Positions 40,589 through 49,661 of a stretch of DNA of 64,000 nucleotides are shown here, piece by piece. Every line of letters begins with the position of its first letter. Position 1 is the first letter of the stretch. The translations under genes were made by a program, and so were the position numbers. The notes under the pieces were generated by a model that saw only the letters and a program-made list of their open reading frames with translations, did not search any database and was not told where the DNA came from. Origin of the DNA: Paenibacillus_AR mesotrionivorans (lineage in GTDB: Bacteria > Bacillota > Bacilli > Paenibacillales > NBRC-103111); assembly GCF_046098205.1 (NCBI RefSeq), contig NZ_JBJURJ010000009.1:186001-250000 (forward strand). The letters are read 5' to 3'.

Positions 40589-42229
40589 GTGAAAAACCGC
40601 ATTTCGGAAATTGCTCCTTTCACCCGCGCCATACTGAAGGCGCATCTGTGCTCCTGCGGAGTCGACTATAAAAGTCTGGATAAGCCTGTGATTGCCATCG
40701 CCAACTCCTGGAATGAAATTGTGCCCGGCCATGTACATCTGCGCCAGCTGGCAGACCGTGTGAAGCAGGGCGTGGAGGCGGCGGGAGGCGTTGCTCTTGA
40801 ATTCAACACCATCGCCGTGTGCGACGGCATTGCCCAGGGTCATCAAGGCATGAAATATTCCTTGCCCAGCCGGGAAACCATCGCCGACAGTGTGGAAATT
40901 ATGGTGAACGGTCACGGGATCTTCGACGGTATGGTAGTGCTGAGCTCCTGCGATAAAATTGTCCCCGGCATGCTGATGGCGGCTGCCCGGCTGAATCTGC
41001 CCAGCGTAGTGGTGCTGGGAGGCGTTATGCCCAACCACATCAAGCCCAAGGAATCCAAAGCCGCACGGCGGGCTTTTTTGGACGGCAAGCTGGATGAGCA
41101 AGGTTTGGTGGAGGTCACCAACCAGTATTACCCCGGCCCCGGCGCCTGCCCCTTCCTGGGTACGGCCAATACTATGCAGGGCATGTCCGAGGCACTCGGC
41201 ATGTCACTTCCTTACACCTCATGGATGCAGGCGCTGTCCGACGAGCAGCTGGATGCCGCCGAGGAGGCGGGCCGCCAGGCGGTCCAACTAGTGCGCCAGG
41301 GGATTACCCCCAGCCAGATCATGACTCAGGCTGCCTTCGAAAATGCGATTTCGGTGCTGCTGGCCATGGGCGGCTCCCTGAATGCTTGCTTGCATCTGCC
41401 GGCGATTGCCCATGAGCTGGGTTTGTCCCTGCCTCTGGATCTGTTTGACGAGATCAGCCGCAGAGTGCCCTTCCTGGCCGGAGTTACCCCGAACAACCAG
41501 GAATACACCACCAATGACCTGCAGCGAGCAGGCGGGCTGCCGGCGCTGATGAAGGAGCTTGGCGGACTGATCCGCGGGGAGGCCCTTACCGTTACAGGGC
41601 ACACCATGAGCGGCAATATTGCGGAGGCCGAGGTAACGGACCGCGATGTAATCCATTTTATCGATTCGCCGATTGATAACGAAGGCGGTATCGCCGTGCT
41701 GACGGGGAATCTGGCGGCCGACGGCTGTCTCATCAAGCAGTCTGCCGTTGCCCCCGAGCTCCGCGAGTTCAGCGGCCCTGCCCGGGTATTCAACTCCGAG
41801 GAGGAGTTCGACCACGCCTATGACGAAGGCAAAATCCAGGAGGGTGACGCGGTGATCATCCGTTACGAAGGCCCCCGCGGCGGACCCGGCATGCGTGAGC
41901 TTCACCGATGTACGGAGATTCTGGGCAAGTTCAAGCGGGTGGCGCTTGTCACAGACGGACGTTTCTCCGGCGCCAGCGCAGGGTTGTCCATCGGCTATGC
42001 CAGCCCTGAGGCCGCAGACGGTGGGGTTATCGCACTGGTCCGTGACGGGGATACTGTGGTGATTGACGTCCAGAAGCGCCTAATCCATCTGGAGGTTTCC
42101 GAGGAGGAGCTGGCGGAGCGGGCCAAACATCTGGAGTTTATCAGGCAAGAGGCCAGCAAGCTGCTTCGTCTGTATGCATCAAGCTCCTCCTCCGCGGCGT
42201 ACGGGGCCGTACGGAGGGTGAAGGAGTAA
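40589..42229 (+). CDS. IlvD/Edd family dehydratase
   Basis: A 546-residue Fe-S dehydratase of the dihydroxy-acid/6-phosphogluconate dehydratase family. Seen are IANSWNEIVPGHVHLR, FNTIAVCDGIAQGHQGMKYSLPSRE, the cluster cysteine in SSCDKIVPGM, and GACPFLGTANTMQG with GGSLNACLHLPA. It starts with GTG, GAGGAGGAG upstream. No ilv or leu gene is near; instead an RpiR regulator with the same operator lies upstream, so a sugar-acid substrate (aldonate dehydration) is as likely as the branched-chain pathway. I therefore leave the symbol blank. Confidence 0.88.
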   Translation: MKNRISEIAPFTRAILKAHLCSCGVDYKSLDKPVIAIANSWNEIVPGHVHLRQLADRVKQGVEAAGGVALEFNTIAVCDGIAQGHQGMKYSLPSRETIADSVEIMVNGHGIFDGMVVLSSCDKIVPGMLMAAARLNLPSVVVLGGVMPNHIKPKESKAARRAFLDGKLDEQGLVEVTNQYYPGPGACPFLGTANTMQGMSEALGMSLPYTSWMQALSDEQLDAAEEAGRQAVQLVRQGITPSQIMTQAAFENAISVLLAMGGSLNACLHLPAIAHELGLSLPLDLFDEISRRVPFLAGVTPNNQEYTTNDLQRAGGLPALMKELGGLIRGEALTVTGHTMSGNIAEAEVTDRDVIHFIDSPIDNEGGIAVLTGNLAADGCLIKQSAVAPELREFSGPARVFNSEEEFDHAYDEGKIQEGDAVIIRYEGPRGGPGMRELHRCTEILGKFKRVALVTDGRFSGASAGLSIGYASPEAADGGVIALVRDGDTVVIDVQKRLIHLEVSEEELAERAKHLEFIRQEASKLLRLYASSSSSAAYGAVRRVKE

Positions 42230-42249
42230 TCCCATAGTTTCCGCCCCAA

Positions 42250-42298
42250 AAAGCCGCTTCCTTTACCTGATTCCTTACATCAGGCGGGAAGCGGCTTT
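42250..42298. terminator. Bidirectional terminator between convergent genes
   Basis: AAAGCCGCTTCC and GGAAGCGGCTTT are perfect 12-bp arms, with inner CCTGA/TCAGG. Confidence 0.85.
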
Positions 42299-42329
42299 AG
42301 TGGTATTAGGAAGGGGGTGGTTCCGGATT

Positions 42330-44246
42330 TTACCGGACCGGCTGCTCCCCTGCCCAGCGTTCCAGCTGACGGGACAGCCATTCCGGCATATAGCTCAGGG
42401 AATTCCGGCTGGTATCGGCCATTTCCAGCGCTTTAACCACATCGATCAAGCCGTAGCCGAAATATTTGTCTCTGCCCGGTTCCCCGATATCCGAAGCCGA
42501 CTTGCGCATAATTTCCATAACCTCGGTGTTTTTCAGCAGCGGGTTGGCCGAGCGGATAAGCGCAGCCAGCGCGGACACATGAGGGCTGGCCATGGAGGTG
42601 CCGGATAACGCCGCATACTGGTTGTCGGGATAGGTGCTGGGAATGCTGACGCCGGGAGCGGCCACATCAATGTAATTGCCGTAATTGGAGAAGCTGGCTT
42701 TGTTCTTCTTGGCGTCGGTGGCTGCCACCGCAAATACTTCCTCATACGCGGCGGGATATCCCGGACGCTCCGTATTGTCGTTGCCGCTGGCGGCAATCAG
42801 CACAACGTCTTTGTCGTAGGCGTATTTGATGGCGTCATGCAAAAACTGTGCGTCGGCGTAATTGCCTAGGCTTAAATTAATCACCTTGGCTCCGTGATCC
42901 GCCGCCCAGATAATACCCTGGGCTACCGCATAGGTGCTGCCGGAGCCGGAGGCGTCCAGGACCTTGATGGGCAGAATGGGGTTAAACCAAGTCATACCCG
43001 CTACCCCTTCGTTGTTATTGACCAGAGCCGAGATAATCCCGGCGACGTGAGTGCCATGCCCAACGTCGTCCTGGGGCGGAGTGGTTCCTTGGGACACGAT
43101 GTTGGTTCCCCCCAGCAGATTTTCCTTCAAATCCGGATGGTTCAGGTCCACACCCGTATCCACAACCGCTACCTTCACGTCCTGGCTGCCCCTGCCGATG
43201 TTCCAGCCCTGAAGGGTTTCAATTAGCGGCAGATTCCATTGGTAACGGGAATAGAGAGCGTCATTGGGCACGCCGCCGTTCATGTCCATGGCGTTGTTCC
43301 GGCCGCCCTCTGTAACCTCAGCGGATTTAGTAAAGCGCAGTCTGTCATTGGTCAAATAAAGATAATGGGGCTCCGCATATTCCACATTCCAGCCCTTGAA
43401 ATAGGCCATCATCTGCTGGGCCTCCATATCGGAGGATTCGAACACATAGGTGTAGCCCAGCTTTTGGGCAGGCCCCGCATGAAGCTCCCGGGCGATGCGC
43501 TTCAGCTCCTCCTCCGTGGGAGGTGTGGCGAATTTCACCACCACCTGATTCTTATGGTAGTGGCTGGTGCCTTCATTTTCCTCCGGATGATCCACGGTAA
43601 CGTCCGTGAGCGTATCCGTATCTACGGATTCGATCTTCCAGTTGCCTTCTGCCGGATACGGAACCACCCGCAGATTTCGGATTTGGTGTTCTTTCACCTT
43701 GCCCAGGATGCTCTGGCGGACCAGCGCGGTCACAACCGAACGGCTGCCGCCGGGATCCATGCCGGACATGACGAAATAGGTTCCGTCGGAGGTGGTAATG
43801 GCCGGAGATTGGTATTCCCCGCCCATAGCCGCCATATGAAGGGCCTTATCCAGCTCGGGCTGGGCCTTCTCCAAAATCTCCGGGGCGACCTCGCCTGCCA
43901 GCATACCATCCATGTGAACATCTTCCGGGCCCAGCGTGACATACAATCTTGCCATATGGGGATGCTCTGCCTGCAAGGCAGCCAAATGGGCTCCGGCAGC
44001 ACGGGGACCGGCCGCCGCCAGCTCCGCCGCCGCCTTGCGCAGGTCCACGGCACACTGCTTCCGGCACAGGATGTTGGTTGCCTCTACATCATCCGCCACC
44101 TGCAGCTGCTTGATGTTCAGCTCATGTGCCGGGGAAACATTGCCCTCGTCCAACTGCTGCTGTCTGGTTCCTTTGTCCCCGTCACGGGGGGTCAGCAGCA
44201 CCGCCAGCAGAGCCAGCGCAGCAATGGTTACAATTTGCCTCCTCAA
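42330..44246 (-). CDS. Secreted S8 family serine protease
   Basis: A 638-residue subtilisin-like protease. The signal helix is at residues 3-20. A long pro-region (to ~residue 335) includes a YhcN/sporulation-protein-like stretch with MSGMDPGG and an inhibitor-I9-like domain (QVVVKFATPPTEEELKRIA). The catalytic domain has Asp363 (VAVVDTGVD), His397 (GHGTHVAG) and Ser551 (LSGTSMASPH), plus the oxyanion Asn in AASGND. It is expected to be exported and self-processed. It is monocistronic, convergent with the dehydratase gene. Confidence 0.92.
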   Translation of the reverse strand: MRRQIVTIAALALLAVLLTPRDGDKGTRQQQLDEGNVSPAHELNIKQLQVADDVEATNILCRKQCAVDLRKAAAELAAAGPRAAGAHLAALQAEHPHMARLYVTLGPEDVHMDGMLAGEVAPEILEKAQPELDKALHMAAMGGEYQSPAITTSDGTYFVMSGMDPGGSRSVVTALVRQSILGKVKEHQIRNLRVVPYPAEGNWKIESVDTDTLTDVTVDHPEENEGTSHYHKNQVVVKFATPPTEEELKRIARELHAGPAQKLGYTYVFESSDMEAQQMMAYFKGWNVEYAEPHYLYLTNDRLRFTKSAEVTEGGRNNAMDMNGGVPNDALYSRYQWNLPLIETLQGWNIGRGSQDVKVAVVDTGVDLNHPDLKENLLGGTNIVSQGTTPPQDDVGHGTHVAGIISALVNNNEGVAGMTWFNPILPIKVLDASGSGSTYAVAQGIIWAADHGAKVINLSLGNYADAQFLHDAIKYAYDKDVVLIAASGNDNTERPGYPAAYEEVFAVAATDAKKNKASFSNYGNYIDVAAPGVSIPSTYPDNQYAALSGTSMASPHVSALAALIRSANPLLKNTEVMEIMRKSASDIGEPGRDKYFGYGLIDVVKALEMADTSRNSLSYMPEWLSRQLERWAGEQPVR

Positions 44247-44460
44247 TGCTATTCCTCCTTAAACGTTGCGCCAGCATGGGCACGGCCGTAGGTTTGTTGA
44301 AGTCCAGACTTAGGGTTGGAACCGGAGGTGCTTTTTATGCAGAACGCGGCTTTTCGGATTCCGATTCCCTGCCGTTTGTGGTACGATAGAGCTGGAAGAC
44401 GCGCTGCCTCGCCGAGTCTTGGCAGTATTGACGGATTACCATTTAGGAGGACATTTTGTT

Positions 44461-44961
44461 ATGCCCAATGACAACGTAAAGAATTTATGCGAGACCACCC
44501 GGGTTAAGCTCAAGGAAGCCACCGCCAAGATGGAGCTGTTCTTAAACCATCATTCTCTGGAGCAGCTGAACACCGAAACCGATCCGGCTATGGACGAGTT
44601 TTACCGGGCGTATCTTCAGGATACCCGGCATCTTCTGGTATTCGCGGAGGTTGCGTACGAGAAGCTTGGCGTCAGTCTGCGCCGTCCCCAATTCAATCTG
44701 GACTATTCCGAAAAGGTGCTGTACGACGTTTATCATAACTGCGTCAACAATTTCTTCTATCCCAAGAACGAATGCTACTCCGAGGACGGCCGGTATGCCT
44801 ATACAGGCCAGGATGCCATCCGCTTCCGCAAGAAGCCCAGCCGCCTGGTCCGTGACCTGACCATCGAGCTGTCCAAGATTTTTGAGGAGCTGCGCGAGGA
44901 TCTGACTTATTACGAAACCGACTACATTACCAAACGCCGTATGCAGGGCGAAAAAATATAA
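44461..44961 (+). CDS. YpuI/DUF3907-like protein
   Basis: A 166-residue, helical, cytoplasmic-looking protein with the block LDYSEKVLYDVYHNCVNNFFYPKNE and the later RFRKKPSRLVRDLTIELSKIFEELRE. This resembles YpuI (DUF3907) of B. subtilis; I rate the match moderate. ATG 44461 has AGGAGG about 11 nt upstream; the in-frame TTG/ATG further up lacks one. A perfect bidirectional terminator follows. Function unknown. Confidence 0.78.
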   Translation: MPNDNVKNLCETTRVKLKEATAKMELFLNHHSLEQLNTETDPAMDEFYRAYLQDTRHLLVFAEVAYEKLGVSLRRPQFNLDYSEKVLYDVYHNCVNNFFYPKNECYSEDGRYAYTGQDAIRFRKKPSRLVRDLTIELSKIFEELREDLTYYETDYITKRRMQGEKI

Positions 44962-44996
44962 GCCCTGTCCTCGGGCAGAGCTGTCTTTAAGCAAAC

Positions 44997-45024
44997 AAAA
45001 AAGATGCCCCGCGGCATCTTTTTT
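44997..45024. terminator. Bidirectional terminator
   Basis: AAAAAAGATGCC and GGCATCTTTTTT, perfect 12-bp arms, loop CCGC. Confidence 0.95.
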
Positions 45025-45040
45025 GATTTTATAAAAAAAC

Positions 45041-46024
45041 TTATTTGATTTCCGTTCTGCAGGGCTGGCCCGACGTGAAGCTGGCGATTCCTTCGAAGGC
45101 ACAGCGAACCATAGAGGCCACGGCGGTATCCGTATAGAAGGCCAGATGCTGGGTCATGACGGTATTGGGAAATTGGCGCAAATACGCCATGTTTTTATTC
45201 TGCAGGATATCCGTTCGCCGGTCCCGGTGATAAATGCCGCTTTCACCCTCGATCACATCCAGTGCCAAAGCGCCGATTTTGTGATTTTCGATGCCCCAAA
45301 TCAGAGCCTCCACGTCCATCAATTCCCCTCTGGCGCAATTGACCAGAACCACTCCGTCCTTCATCCGCGCAAGCGTGTCCCGGTTAATCATGTACAGGGT
45401 GCTGTCATTCAAGGGGGTATGGAGGGATATCACATCACTTTCCCTGTAGATGGTTTCCAGGTCCACATACTGCGCCTTTTCTGCCACCTCCGGGTCCTTG
45501 TGCACATCATAAGCCAGGATTTTGGAGCCGAAACCGCTGAGGTTTTGAATAACGGCTTTGCCGATCCGGCCGGTTCCTACAACGCCGATGGTCAGGTCAT
45601 GCAGCTCTCTGCCCCGCAGGCCCTTAAGGGAATAATCGTTGACTTGGCCTCTCCACAGCGCCTGCTTGTAATGGCGGAGCACCATCAGCATCAGCATGAT
45701 CGTATAGTCGGCGACACCGGTTGGCGGGTAATCCGAGTTGCAGATCCGCAAGCCGATCTTGCGGGCATGTTGGACATCGATATGGTCGTAGCCCACTGTT
45801 CGGGTGGAGCAGCAGGAGATGCCCATCTCCATTAGTTTGTCCTGAATTTCGGGGGTGAGCAGGCTGTGGCCCAGGATGGTAACGCCGTCATAGCCCCTGA
45901 CCCGCTCCGCGTTATCAAGCGTCAGAATCTCCTCCACCAGTTCAGTCTCCCAGCCGAATTCAGCGGACAATTGCCCGAATATTTCCCTTTCGTCATCACG
46001 GACTTCAAATGCGATCAGCTTCAA
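45041..46024 (-). CDS. D-2-hydroxyacid dehydrogenase, D-lactate dehydrogenase (VanH-like)
   Basis: A 327-residue NAD-dependent D-isomer dehydrogenase. The Rossmann motif is GVVGTGRIGKAVIQ. Other marks are STRTVGYDHIDV, CNSDYPPTGVADYTIMLMLM, the catalytic Arg in NCARGELMD, the Glu in ALDVIEGE and the His in MTQHLAFYTD. STR-x-G-x-x-HID and VADYTxMLxLM are shared with VanH-type enzymes, which reduce pyruvate to D-lactate. No VanA/VanX homologue is adjacent, so ordinary fermentative D-LDH is equally likely. Start is TTG at 46024 with AGGAG 6-8 nt upstream. Confidence 0.9.
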   Translation of the reverse strand: MKLIAFEVRDDEREIFGQLSAEFGWETELVEEILTLDNAERVRGYDGVTILGHSLLTPEIQDKLMEMGISCCSTRTVGYDHIDVQHARKIGLRICNSDYPPTGVADYTIMLMLMVLRHYKQALWRGQVNDYSLKGLRGRELHDLTIGVVGTGRIGKAVIQNLSGFGSKILAYDVHKDPEVAEKAQYVDLETIYRESDVISLHTPLNDSTLYMINRDTLARMKDGVVLVNCARGELMDVEALIWGIENHKIGALALDVIEGESGIYHRDRRTDILQNKNMAYLRQFPNTVMTQHLAFYTDTAVASMVRCAFEGIASFTSGQPCRTEIK

Positions 46025-46180
46025 CCTGCTTCTCTCCTGTCAATGTAAAATGGGTTTTATGATTGTCCGCTTTTGCTTTTGCGGTCAGCATCTTGACAAA
46101 CAGCGGAGTGGCCAATGCGCTCACCACCACAACGAAGGAAAGCTGGGCGGTTGCTGTTTCCACGAAGGGGCTATACGCTC
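46005..46180 (-). pseudogene. C-terminal remnant of a cation/proton antiporter-like protein
   Basis: A ~58-codon minus-strand frame reads ETATAQLSFVVVVSALATPLF and then VKMLTAKAKADNH before ending at a TGA (46005-46007) inside the dehydrogenase start. The hydrophobic VVVVSALATPLFVK is what the last membrane helix of a sodium or potassium/proton antiporter looks like. An in-frame stop precedes it and no start is visible, so it seems a decayed gene tail. The assignment is tentative. Confidence 0.35.
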
Positions 46181-46278
46181 AGGCCGGCCGGGATCGCCTG
46201 TATGTTCTTGAGCATGAGTCTTCCGATCCCTCCCGGCAATCTGTTCTAAACAAACACTATATAGACGGGATCCGTGTA

Positions 46279-46321
46279 TTTCCAATATTGATTTTGCACG
46301 CTATAATAACTAAAAGTTATT
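46279..46321 (+). promoter_or_regulatory. lysR promoter with inverted repeat operator
   Basis: TTTCCA (46279-46284), 17-bp spacer, TATAAT (46302-46307). The perfect palindrome AATAACT-AAA-AGTTATT (46305-46321) overlaps the -10 and the expected start site. It probably mediates control of this gene, perhaps by its own product. Confidence 0.6.
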
Positions 46322-46340
46322 AAAAGGTGAAGAGGCGCCT

Positions 46341-47255
46341 ATGAACCTGAAGCAGCTGGAATATTTTGTGGCCGTAGCGGAAACCTTGAACTTTACCAAG
46401 GCCGCCCGGAAGTTTTATATCTCCCAAACGGCCATCACCAAGCAGATTATGGCTCTGGAGGACCGTCTGGGGGCGAAGCTGTTCATCCGCTCCAAACACC
46501 GTGTGGAGCTCACTCCGGCCGGATTTGTTTTCCTGCAGGAGGCCAAAGCCATCCTGAACCGTGCGGAGGAAGCCGTCGAAAGAGTCCATCTGGCTGCCGG
46601 TGGCATTGCCGGCTCCCTTAACATCGGGTTTGTGAAGGGCTACGAAAAAACCTCCTTCTCCAATCTGATCCTGGATTTTCACAAGGACTATCCCCATGTG
46701 TTCATGTCCTTCACCCGCAACAATGCGGAGGAGCTGTACCGTGCGGCGGAAAGCCGGGATTTGGATATTGTGTTCACCATAGCCAACGGTCTGGGCACTC
46801 ATGAGGAACTGGAGCGCCGCACCGTTCGGAGATATCCGCTGGTGGCGGTGGTGTATCCCGGCCACCCGCTGGCGGACCGTCCTTCCCTGAGATTGGAGGA
46901 GCTGCAGCATGAGCAGTTGCTGCTGATGGACGCCTCCTACCGGGAAACAGGCGGCAGAGGAGCGGGAATCAAGGATTTTCTCGCCAACCAGTCCATGCCC
47001 ATGATCATCCAGCAATCGCGGGATGCGGAATCCATCCTCCTGATGGTTTCGGCCGATATGGGGGTGGCGCTGCTGCCTTCGTACACCATGAAATATCTGA
47101 ACCAATCCAGGCATCTGCGCATTATTCCGCTTGAGGATGGAATAGAAATGGTGGAGATCGCCGCCGTCTGGAACAAAAGCAATCCCAACCCCGCGTTAGG
47201 CATGTTTCTGCGCAAAATGGCAAATGCCCAACAACAAAAAAGCTCTGGCGGATAA
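46341..47255 (+). CDS. LysR family transcriptional regulator
   Basis: A 304-residue LysR regulator. The N-terminal helix-turn-helix is MNLKQLEYFVAVAETLNFTKA, then QTAITKQIMALEDRLGAKLF; the co-inducer-binding domain runs from residue ~90 to the end (periplasmic-binding-protein fold, CynR/CatR-like). It is divergent from the VanH-like dehydrogenase, which may be its target. AAAAGGTGAAGAGG precedes the ATG. Confidence 0.93.
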   Translation: MNLKQLEYFVAVAETLNFTKAARKFYISQTAITKQIMALEDRLGAKLFIRSKHRVELTPAGFVFLQEAKAILNRAEEAVERVHLAAGGIAGSLNIGFVKGYEKTSFSNLILDFHKDYPHVFMSFTRNNAEELYRAAESRDLDIVFTIANGLGTHEELERRTVRRYPLVAVVYPGHPLADRPSLRLEELQHEQLLLMDASYRETGGRGAGIKDFLANQSMPMIIQQSRDAESILLMVSADMGVALLPSYTMKYLNQSRHLRIIPLEDGIEMVEIAAVWNKSNPNPALGMFLRKMANAQQQKSSGG

Positions 47256-47280
47256 CTGATCCGTCCGGAGCTTTTGTTGT
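47231..47280. terminator. Bidirectional terminator between lysR and tetR
   Basis: AACAAAAAAGCTC...GGCGGAT pairs with ATCCGTC...GAGCTTTTGTT around AACTG. The 5' arm lies within the last lysR codons. Confidence 0.8.
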
Positions 47281-47301
47281 CTAATTGGGGTCAAGGTGGG
47301 A

Positions 47302-47910
47302 TTAGGGCTCAAACTGCAGCGCTTCTATTTCGGTACCGGCAGACAAGCCGGTAAGGGCATACCCGATCCACATCTCGATAAACCTGTCATCCACCGGCTC
47401 CCCTGTAATCAGAAGGCGGTAGAAGAGGGGGGCGAAGAGCAGATCGATGGCCAGCTCCGTATCCAGGTCCCGGCGCAGCTCTCCCCGGGCTATACCCTTC
47501 TCCAGAATCCCCTTGGAGATCAGCCGCCGCGGGTTAAAATAACGGCTGCGGTATTCCTCCGCAATCTTGGGGTCGAATTGCCCTTCGGCAATAAACTCCT
47601 TGATGGTTTTGCCTTCCCCGCTTGTAAGAAAATCCGCCAGATGCCGGACCTGCAGAATAAGATCCTGCCGGACGGAGCCGGTATCCGGCACCGTCAGCTT
47701 TGCTTCGGAGGCTTCGAAGAAGGCCTCAATCACAACAGCGGCTTTATTGGGCCACCATTTGTAGATGGTGGCTTTGCTGACGCCGGCCCGTTCGGATATC
47801 CCATCCACGGTTACAGCCTTAAATCCCTGCTCCTCCAGCAGCCGGCAGGCGGCGTCCAGAATGGCCTTACGTGTGCTTTCGCTTCTTGGGCGGCCAGGCT
47901 TTTTTTCCAT
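47302..47910 (-). CDS. TetR family repressor of the adjacent MFS gene
   Basis: A 202-residue TetR/AcrR regulator: KPGRPRSESTRKAILDAACRLL and the helix-turn-helix ISERAGVSKATIYKWWPNKAAVV, then a TetR_C_16-like ligand domain. It is divergent from an MFS transporter. Three copies of AAACGNTACGTTT-like palindromes lie between them, one within the transporter promoter. AAGGGGATT precedes the ATG. Confidence 0.93.
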   Translation of the reverse strand: MEKKPGRPRSESTRKAILDAACRLLEEQGFKAVTVDGISERAGVSKATIYKWWPNKAAVVIEAFFEASEAKLTVPDTGSVRQDLILQVRHLADFLTSGEGKTIKEFIAEGQFDPKIAEEYRSRYFNPRRLISKGILEKGIARGELRRDLDTELAIDLLFAPLFYRLLITGEPVDDRFIEMWIGYALTGLSAGTEIEALQFEP

Positions 47911-47936
47911 AACAAATCCCCTTGTTCAGAATTTAA

Positions 47937-48032
47937 AAACGATACGTTTATTATATAAGGCCCAAAGTGGAATGAAAAGGGTTGACAAAACTAAACGGTA
48001 CGTTTACTATTTAATTAATGAACGATACGTAT
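47937..48032. promoter_or_regulatory. tetR/MFS intergenic operators and promoter
   Basis: Three palindromes: AAACGATACGTTT (47937-47949), AAACGGTACGTTT (47993-48005) and GAACGATACGTAT (48020-48032). The MFS promoter is TTGACA (47982-47987) and TACTAT (48005-48010) with a 17-bp spacer, so the second operator fills the spacer exactly. The first sits beside the minus-strand TATAAT of tetR. This is a textbook autoregulated repressor arrangement. Confidence 0.82.
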
Positions 48033-48062
48033 AGTATTTAAATTGAATTGGAGGTCCTGAAG

Positions 48063-49307
48063 ATGAAGAATCCCAACAACCGGCTCCATTCCTTATCCAA
48101 TCCCCCGGCTATGACAGCGCGGCTGATGTTTATCCTAGCTGCTGCCTGTGGACTGATTGTGGCGAATCTGTATTATGCGCAGCCCTTGGTGGGCCCCATC
48201 AGCCAATCTGCAGGTATTTCGCCGGCTGCATCCGGGCTGATTGTCACGATGACCCAAATCGGGTATGTTATCGGCTTATTGTTTATCGTGCCTTTAAGCG
48301 ATCTGCTGGAAAACCGCCGGCTCGTATCCATGGCCCTGGGGGTGGCTGCTGTCGGGCTGACAGGAGCTGCCCTGGCCAATGGAATGGCCATGTTTTTTGC
48401 GGCGGCGGTTCTTATTGGAGCAGGCTCAGTTGGCGCCCAGATCCTGGTGCCCTATGCCGCTTCGTTGGCTCCGGCGGACCAGCGCGGCCGGATTGTCGGC
48501 AATATTATGAGCGGTCTGCTCTTGGGTATTATGCTGGCCCGGCCTGCCGCCAGCCTTACTGCAGGCCTGTTGGGCTGGCGGGCGGTATTCCTTCTGTCCG
48601 CGGTGTTGATGGGGCTGCTGATTATGCTGCTGCTTCCCATGTTACCCAAGCGGATCCCCCAGAGCCGGGAGCGTTATCCGCAGATTCTACTGTCACTCTG
48701 GGATTTGCTTCGGACTAAACCTGTCCTGCGCAGAAGAGCCTTGTATCAGGCTTGTCTGTTTGGCAGCTTCAGTCTCTTCTGGACCGTGGTGCCCTTATGG
48801 CTGTCCGACCATTTCCACGCCTCCCAGAATGAAATCGCGGTTTTTGCCTTGGTTGGTGTTGCCGGCGCTATCGCCGCTCCCATTGCCGGGAGACTGGCCG
48901 ACAAGGGCTGGACCCGGCGGCTGACCGGCCTTGCCATTGTCACCGCTGCCTTATCCTTTGCGCTGACTCACGCTTTTGCAGGCAACCGAATCCTGTCCGT
49001 CATTTTCTTCTGTGCAGCCGCTGTACTGCTGGACATGGCGGTTTCCGGCAACCTGGTGCTGGGCCAGCAGGCTATCTATGCCTTGGGAGATGAAATCCGC
49101 GGGCGAGTCAACGGATTGTTTATGGCGATTTTCTTTGCAGGGGGTGCCTTGGGCTCCGCCGTTGGCGGCTGGACTTACGCTCAGGGCGGCTGGATGCTGG
49201 CATCGTTTGCCGGTATATGTTTTCCTGTGTTGGCCTTCCTGTATTATCTGACGGAGCTGCCAAGGCCGTCACGCAGGTCCCGGATACTTCCCTCTGGGGA
49301 AATTTAA
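48063..49307 (+). CDS. MFS transporter, drug-efflux type
   Basis: A 414-residue, 12-helix major facilitator. LVANLYYAQPL-like N-terminus (GLIVANLYYAQPLVGPI) and the loop 2-3 motif PLSDLLENRR are typical of the YybF/YgaY efflux group. I start at ATG 48063, 9 nt after GGAGG; GTG/TTG-like starts further up abut it. Repression by the divergent TetR and release by a toxic compound are inferred. Substrate unknown. Confidence 0.92.
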   Translation: MKNPNNRLHSLSNPPAMTARLMFILAAACGLIVANLYYAQPLVGPISQSAGISPAASGLIVTMTQIGYVIGLLFIVPLSDLLENRRLVSMALGVAAVGLTGAALANGMAMFFAAAVLIGAGSVGAQILVPYAASLAPADQRGRIVGNIMSGLLLGIMLARPAASLTAGLLGWRAVFLLSAVLMGLLIMLLLPMLPKRIPQSRERYPQILLSLWDLLRTKPVLRRRALYQACLFGSFSLFWTVVPLWLSDHFHASQNEIAVFALVGVAGAIAAPIAGRLADKGWTRRLTGLAIVTAALSFALTHAFAGNRILSVIFFCAAAVLLDMAVSGNLVLGQQAIYALGDEIRGRVNGLFMAIFFAGGALGSAVGGWTYAQGGWMLASFAGICFPVLAFLYYLTELPRPSRRSRILPSGEI

Positions 49308-49369
49308 CGGATCCGGCTCAGCGGTCAAATCCCTTCCCCGGGGCACAATGAATGGGGGAGGTGATAACG

Positions 49370-49579
49370 ATGCCTGACGTAAAATGTGCCGTTTCCAACT
49401 GTGCATATTGGAACAAAGGGAACAAGTGCGGAGCCGACCTGATCATGATTGAAGTGGATCAGCACGCCAATGCCAAATTCGACACTGAATTTGCCGGTGA
49501 GTCCTTCGATACGGAACATCAGGACAATGCGCCCAATTCCAAAAACACCTGCTGCCACACCTTTAAGCCGAATTCTTAA
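49370..49579 (+). CDS. DUF1540 domain protein
   Basis: A 69-residue cysteine-rich protein: VKCAVSNCAYWNKGNKCGAD, then the late SKNTCCHTFKPNS. Spacing of the cysteines (C-x-V-x-x-C ... C-x-A ... C-C) is that of DUF1540, common in Firmicutes and probably metal-binding. GGGAGGTGAT lies about 8 nt before the ATG. Function unknown. Confidence 0.9.
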   Translation: MPDVKCAVSNCAYWNKGNKCGADLIMIEVDQHANAKFDTEFAGESFDTEHQDNAPNSKNTCCHTFKPNS

Positions 49580-49661
49580 GTGTCCGGGGGCTTTGGCCAT
49601 TTTGTCCGGGTTGGCCGGAGGATGGAGGGAAGCCTTCTGTCAGAGAGGAGGCCCACTAGAG

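Noticed and set aside
46063..46323. 86-codon plus-strand frame upstream of lysR
   Set aside because: No ribosome site; it runs over the lysR promoter and palindrome and has no domain pattern.
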